64,000 nucleotides of DNA from Ophiostoma sp. CBS 140.51 (Eukaryota > Ascomycota > Sordariomycetes > Ophiostomatales > Ophiostomataceae), in NCBI GenBank assembly GCA_029298735.1, contig JANSLP010000066.1, positions 1 to 64,000 of the forward strand. The letters run 5' to 3'. Shown here one piece after another: positions 57,912 through 64,000 of the stretch (within the stretch, counting starts at the first letter, position 1; each line of letters begins with the position of its first letter). The notes under the pieces were generated by a model. It saw only the letters and a program-made list of their open reading frames with translations, searched no databases and was not told the origin of the DNA. Both the position numbers and the translations under genes were made by a program.

Positions 57912-60900
57912 AAGCGACTACAGCCGGTCTATTTCGCTTTGTTGAACGACAATTCGCCCTTTTGGCTTTTCTTTGCATTTCGTCCTTTCTTCGAACCTTT
58001 CGTCTCGCATGTGCTTTCGTCTTGATGCGATAAAACCCCACAGGAAGATTGATTTCTTTTCGTGATTGACTTCTTCCCGGACTGGCTCCAAGTTTGTACA
58101 CCGACTATTTTCGCTTTCTCATTTTTCTCATTTTCCCTTACCCCTTTTAGATGGCTCGCAGCGATGCCCCGGTCGGATGTTCGGTTGTTTGATTTTCTTA
58201 TTTCATTTTCTCGTTTTTATCTACCATTCCTCGTCTCGTTTTATTTCGTGTTATTTTCCTTATCGGTTCGGGTTCGATAACCCTGGAAAAAAGAAGTCTA
58301 GCCTCGCGGCATATGAATGACTGCAATTGTCTATTATTTCTCTTAGTACTATTATATCTCCAAATCCAACACGTATGTCGTGTCTTTCTGTCAATTTTTT
58401 CCTGGCCAAATCCCCAAATATCATGTCTCGTTTGCTCCATGTCACTTTCTCATTATTTGTCATTATTTCCTAACCATCCATGATTAATTTTCTATCTATT
58501 TCATGTTCTGTCTGTCTCGTCTTACGGCCCTTGACCATGGTGGGTTTGTTGGTCGAGAGGGATTTCAGGGGATCAACGATGTGGTGTTGCAGGTGGCACT
58601 GCGGAGTGCGATCCGAAAATGAGTGGGATAAAACAATGACATAAAAATATAGGGACACCCCAATACTGGCACAAGCAAACAGCTACGACAGTACTCTCTG
58701 CCTGATCTCTAAATCTGAGAAATTTCTGCTTTCAACTCTTTACCGTGTTCAATTCTCGTATTGTGATATACTTCTTCAAGGACTGTGACAAAGGGATGCT
58801 TTCTATTGTGTCACGCGCTATAAATCAATACAGGCGCGTGGACAATGCATTTCTGTTGTTAAAAATGACTGCCTTTGTCTATTGGGTCTCCATGCCCCCT
58901 CTCCCTGGGGCCGTTTTTTTCTTGCAAAGGACTCAGTGGACGTTTGTACCAACGTGCCAGACAAGACAGAGGACGAGAAGTATGAGGCTCTGGCCCCCTC
59001 AAAAAGATACTAAAATGCTATGGAATTTCCTTTTGTGGACTCGCTAGCGTAACTCTGATGGATTGGGGTTGAAATAGTGGTCTAAACTTTCCTTTTTTTT
59101 TTTTTTTTTTTTTTTTACTTGAATTAATTTTTAATTATTGTCGTCACACTTGATCGTGAAAAGTAGAATTTTAGGTGATGCTCGAGGGGTGGTCATCTTT
59201 TTCCGCGGTGAAGGTTTGTGTTCGACGTTGGCATAGGTTGCGCTTAAAGAGGGGGTAGTTCCTTTTTTGCGTTTGTTGGCTCTCCTTTTTTTTGTCTATT
59301 TTCAAGAGGGGCCCCTTTGGGGCCTCGTCGAATTTTTAGTGCGTCTAGTTCGTAGCGGCAAGGGGCGAGGCGACCTGCAGGACACCGCCCGCCGGTGCAA
59401 TACGGAAAGGGAAGGGTCGAAAGGGAAGTGGCTCGCTCCTCGGTGGGGAGCGCGAGGAGAATGAATGGGAGGGAAGGAGGGGGGAGATCAGAAACAGAAA
59501 ACTTGCTTAGCGTTTTATTTTTCAGTTCTGGGGACGCCTGGGACGCCTAGGACACCTGGGACACGCTGTTAGTCCAGTTTCGTCTTGGACGAAACAAGAC
59601 GGACCTTTTTTCTGGGAAGAGAAGGAACGACCAGCAGTCAAGCTGGGAAAAAGAAGGAACGATGGACGCAAAACGAAAGACGAAGAAAGAGGACCCCGAT
59701 ACCACAAAAGGTAGGGGCGATCCATCAGAAGTACCTCAGCAGAAAGACAGCAAAATTTCAGAGAAGAAAAATAAATAAAGAGAGAGAGGCAGCAACGGGC
59801 CGGACGGCAATGTTCGTCTCGGACAGGGCTGGCTGGTGGCCGTGCGAGCGTGCTTTTTGTGAGGGGGCGTCAGCCGGGCATGTGCTGAGCTAGCCTATTC
59901 CTGAGATGTCCGTGATGTCGCTCAGCGCAGCGCTCAGCGACGACTCAGCTGAGACTCTGCTCGAAAGAAAGTGTGATGAAGTGGGCAGACGATGTCACAG
60001 GTGGTGTATATCTCGGCTTGATATTACAGCGTCATCTGTGTATCGGGGGGTGTATGGGCAACTAGGGATATTGCAAGTGTGTGTGACATTTGTAAAGAAA
60101 GGCCAAGCAGGAAAAATTGAGGAATAAAAAATAGAGTGAAATCGAAAATCAATAGTGGTGCAACTAAATACAATGTAAAAACAAGCGGCGCTCATTATCT
60201 TGCATGCAAAGTCCAACGGTCGACCAAAGGGACAAAACAAGATCTAGTAATGTGCGCTTCCTGCAGGTCATGCCCTTCCCGCGTCGATTCGGCTGGCCCT
60301 TTGGCCCCTAGCAAGATCGTAGATGTGCCGCTCGTCAAGTCACTGTATCTACACTCCATACGCAATTTTAATCCCTCTTTTTCGTTGATTTATTTTGTCT
60401 GTTGTATATTTTTCTTTATTTCCCCTCTCATCAGGTGTCGTTCTTACAAGTGATGAGCAACCTGAAATGGTCTGCTTTTGGCAGCTCGCATGTGAGACAT
60501 AAAAAAGTGGCACCTGACTGGCACCGAGACACCCTTTGTCCCCATGCTGCTGGGCTGACCCCAACCAGTTCGTGTGGCCATGAGCCATGACGGGGTGGCT
60601 CACACGCCTCTTTTCTTTTGTGTGCAAAGACATGTTTTGAAAAAAGTTTGTCATATCGCTCTTCGTTTGTTGTTTTCGCCGTTGCCGTTTTGATTTTGTG
60701 CCTGGATTTGTCGACTTTTACCCCTCTCCCGTCTCTGGCGAAAGCGCCGGATTGTCAATTTATTTTGCCCCCTTCTACATTTTTCTCTGCTATTTTTGCC
60801 CTGATGACCTCACAGTTGAGAGCCACCCACCTCCCATTGACCAAACAGAAGCTGAAAAGCGAACTTTTCTCGTCTCACCCGCCACGCCCCACCCCTCCTC

Positions 60901-63900
60901 TGTGACGAGAAAGAGACCAGGGAGAGAGAGAAACAGAAAAGCCATTGCCCGACAAACCACATGCGAGATCGCTGTCTGTTCTTCTGTGTAGTGTATGCCG
61001 TGCCTCTTTTTTAAGCCGCGCTCCCGCCGCCCACAACTGGTTCGGGAAGCGGGTGGCGAGAAAACAAAATGTTCCACAGTCCGCAACCCACAGCCCACGC
61101 GGAATGGAGCAAGTCATACTTGGTACAAGGAGAGGCTGGCACATATTTCTCCATGGTGAGCACGATGAAAAAAGGTGAGAAGATGTTGTCTACGTGCGTT
61201 GATTGGCTACCCGCCAACTTCACTACGAGGGACCAGTGAACCGCACCATTGGCGCCGAGTGCTAGCCTCGGGGCCTGTGGTAGCCAACGAGCCAACCAGG
61301 TGAGCCAGAGGCATCCCGAGCGAGAAACAACCAGGTCGGAAAAAATCAGAAAAATCAGAAGGTAGCAAAGGAGGAGCAGATTTTCTCGAAACTCGGGACG
61401 GCAAAACGGGAAAATCTGAAATCTCGCGCAAAATGGAGGAACGAGAGTAGGGAATAGAGAACATAGAAATAAAATATGTGAAAAGAAATTCAAAGTAGGA
61501 AGTGAAAACTGACGATTGGAAGTGGAATACGAGGAGGAAGGACTGTAGGTAGGAGGGTGTATGTATCGGACAATTCCATGAAGGACAGAAGCCCACAATT
61601 TGGTTTACTTCAGAGTTTGTACGACAAAACAAACACACAAACAATAGACCCTCAACTTGGAAACGGGCCATTGAAGGTGTCGGTTTAATACCTCGAGATT
61701 GACGGAACATAGTTGAATAAGAGACGGGACGAGCTCTGTCGACGGCAACCGAGCAAAACAAGGTGTCATCGCTCGGCACCGTTAGAAAGTATGATGTATC
61801 GGCGGTGCGGCGCCTAAATGACTTGTACGTTGAAAGAGTTTCCCGTTAAGCGATCTCTGTTACTGAACTGTCCCCGAAGCTTGCTCGTACACAGTATGTA
61901 TTGCAATAACAAGAACTAGGAACAGAGCGTTGAGCGTGAAAATCACATTTTGAAGAGGCGGGGAATGCCGTTGAGCATGATCGAGGCACGGTCTCGTGTC
62001 TTGAGCAATTTTTTCCAACAAAGAGAACAGCGATGATGATGGCAGGGATATGGCATGTTCGATGGTGCATCAGGATGGAGTGAATGGAGTATCGCTTTCT
62101 GATATGCCCTTATTCCTCGTCCATCATGGCTGCTGTTCGAAAAGGATCCAAGGCCGGTATTGGCTCGACAAGAGAATATCTTCTTCGTTGACACTCCGCT
62201 GGTGCGCATGGTGCATGCGTCGTACATGTGTATTTTATGTAGAAAGATGCAAACGTACTGAGCATCCTGCACTCGACATGCGACGTATCGTAGGCAGAAG
62301 TGCCCCCCTCCTCCGACTTTTGACGACGTTCACAGCTTCCAAGGCGTCCGCCGTGCTGCAGCTGCCCACATAAATTCGTGGCACGTTGTCACGCCTTCAT
62401 GCTCGTTCTCTGCCGTGAATCCTCCACATATCTGTCCTGTGAACTGGATGGTCAGACCATCCGCCTGCGCACCGTATTTGTCCACTTCAACGGTTCGTCG
62501 CCCGCCCCGGCTGCATCGCCGGATACCTCCCCTCTCCACCAAAAGGTTGCTCAAGAGTATTGCTGTGCCGAGTACTTGTTCTTTGAAGCAACATTGGCAC
62601 TGCTGCAGCGAGCCGGAAAAGGGAGAGGGGCGGAGGGAAGGGGGCCCGGCCCTCCTCCCCCCCCCGTTGCTCATCATCGCCGTCCATCCTCGTACTGAGT
62701 AGTGTCGTACTCTGGTGACCCTCATTCCGCCCAACGCTTTTCTTTTTCTTCTCACCATCGTGGCTTTCATATCACAGCTTTGCCCTTCCCTGCTGCTCTC
62801 CCCGCTTTGGCGTCTTATTGGCAGTAGTCTATTCTCTTTTTGTCTGGGTTTCTTTGTTCTCTGGCGGCTGGTGCGGGTGCTAGTTTGATGCTTTTTCGTC
62901 ACTCAGTGTCCTCCGTGTGGTGGCGCCCGAGGAGAGAAAGACGAAAAAAAAAAACGGTGCAAGGGCACTAAATAAGAACGAGTCCCCAAAAAGGACCAAA
63001 GGAGACGAGTGAGGAGGCCCAGGAGACAGAGAATGAAAGAGAAAAACAAAGACAAAGGCAGGAGAGAACAGGAGAAAAGCGCACCAAGAGGTTCCCGCCA
63101 AAAGGCCAAAACCGCCAAAACGGACCCGAGGATACCAAAGGACACCAAAAGACACCAAAACCGCAAGGGCTGGCCCTCGCTCACTCCCTAAGGGTCCCCT
63201 TCCCTAGCCCGTCTGACCATGCCCGCTGGCCGCCCGCCAGAGACAGACCGCCCGCAGCGGCCCTTGGACGGGGACTTGCGCACAGCGCCGAGCGGATACA
63301 GCCCTCGCCCAGTCCACGGCACGGGACTTGGTGGGACACTGGTGGGTTGACGGCGTGGCGTGGCGTGGCTCTGGATTCTCCCTACTGTGTACTTCGTACG
63401 TGTAAGATTACTAGAAAACCGACAGATGAACGAGGGCCAGAAATGGCAGATAGCGGCCAGATACAGTGACACAAAATTTTCGTTCTAATCGACTTAAGCA
63501 CCCAGAGTCATCACTGTAAATGACCAGTTGTCTTCGGTGAAGCCAGACAAAAGAATCTTAACAGTTGACTCCCAGCGTTTTGAGCCCTGGTGGTGGGCCA
63601 CCAATATGAAGAGCAAACTGAAGAGCAAACTGTGCAAAACCAGCAGAACAAGACCGCCAGTCAGCCCCTCTCGAAAGCCAACAAGGACAAACCCAGCTGG
63701 GGATAATGATGGACACTTCCTGGCTCGTGGTGCCGAGATGGCGATTCGACCGCGGTGAGAGTGTAACTGGGGCCGGCCGAGGATAGTTTGATAGTTAGTT
63801 TGCATAGTTTGAGGGGGAAATCGACGGCTTGAGGACTCGAAAAGGGGGCCTAAGACTGTGCGGAGACTGTTGGAAAGCCCACTGCCTTGGAGCTATGTTA

Positions 63901-64000
63901 AGCCGAGTTCACCGGCGCGCGAGTTCGGTGACCCGCCTGTGCTTGATCGTTCTCCGTTCTGGGCAGCCATCCTCGTGCCCTGTTCCCTGTCCACAGCCCA
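57912..64000. other. Gene-poor right end
   Basis: 6.1 kb with no gene I can support. The first 500 bp are T-rich and are probably the 3' UTR of the regulator. A T24 run lies at 59093 and TACTGAGTA at 62693. Two divergent A/G-rich and C/T-rich strands around 62700-63200 resemble promoter sequence, possibly for a gene beyond the window. Confidence 0.45.
59093..59116. repeat. T24 homopolymer
   Basis: 24 consecutive T residues on the plus strand. The exact length may be affected by sequencing error. Confidence 0.85.

Noticed and set aside
58262..58290. B-box-like GGGTTCGATAACCC
   Set aside because: It forms a small palindrome but lacks the conserved C after the T-loop and has no D or anticodon arm upstream.

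Overview
The window is nuclear DNA from a filamentous ascomycete (Pezizomycotina, most likely Sordariomycetes; I cannot name a genus). The evidence is short spliceosomal introns of 58-88 bp with GT..AG ends and CTAAC-type branch points, pyrimidine-rich leaders, C-ending codons in genes, wide intergenic regions, and typical fungal families (Zn2Cys6 regulators, P450, MFS, Pfa5). I can support 14 protein-coding genes. I found no tRNA, rRNA, CRISPR array or recognisable transposon. All introns below were placed by eye from splice signals, reading frame and protein continuity.

Left part (1-11.3 kb): an SDR oxidoreductase (-), an unrecognised secreted protein (+), an 80-residue small protein (+), a three-exon MFS hexose transporter with an unusual His/Asn/Tyr-rich tail (+), and a Cys-rich single-pass surface protein (-).

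Middle-left (15.8-24.7 kb): a cytochrome P450 (+), an MFS exporter (-) and a 1003-residue Zn2Cys6 regulator (+) lie side by side. This resembles a small detoxification or tailoring module without a backbone synthase. The P450 and exporter converge; the exporter and regulator are divergent across about 2.1 kb.

Middle (25.2-34.8 kb): four housekeeping or small genes. ATG3 (-, autophagy E2), PFA5 (-, palmitoyltransferase with a DHFC core), a short zinc-finger-like protein (+) and an SHB17-type sugar bisphosphatase (+).

Right part (34.8-64 kb): almost gene-free. It holds one 53-residue Cys-rich protein (-, 40.2 kb) and one Zn2Cys6 regulator with a collagen-like N-terminal segment (+, 56.1-57.9 kb), which has 15.8 kb of upstream DNA without a credible coding gene. 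That DNA contains pyrimidine-rich tracts, simple repeats, a possible non-coding exon donor and several copies of a 9-bp near-palindrome, TACTCMGTA.

The most unusual non-coding structures are a helically phased AGGCCC array (1750-1810), a 14-bp minisatellite in exact register (14545-14642), a hairpin directly after a stop codon (5863-5887) and the TACTCMGTA family. No clearly new multi-gene system could be demonstrated.
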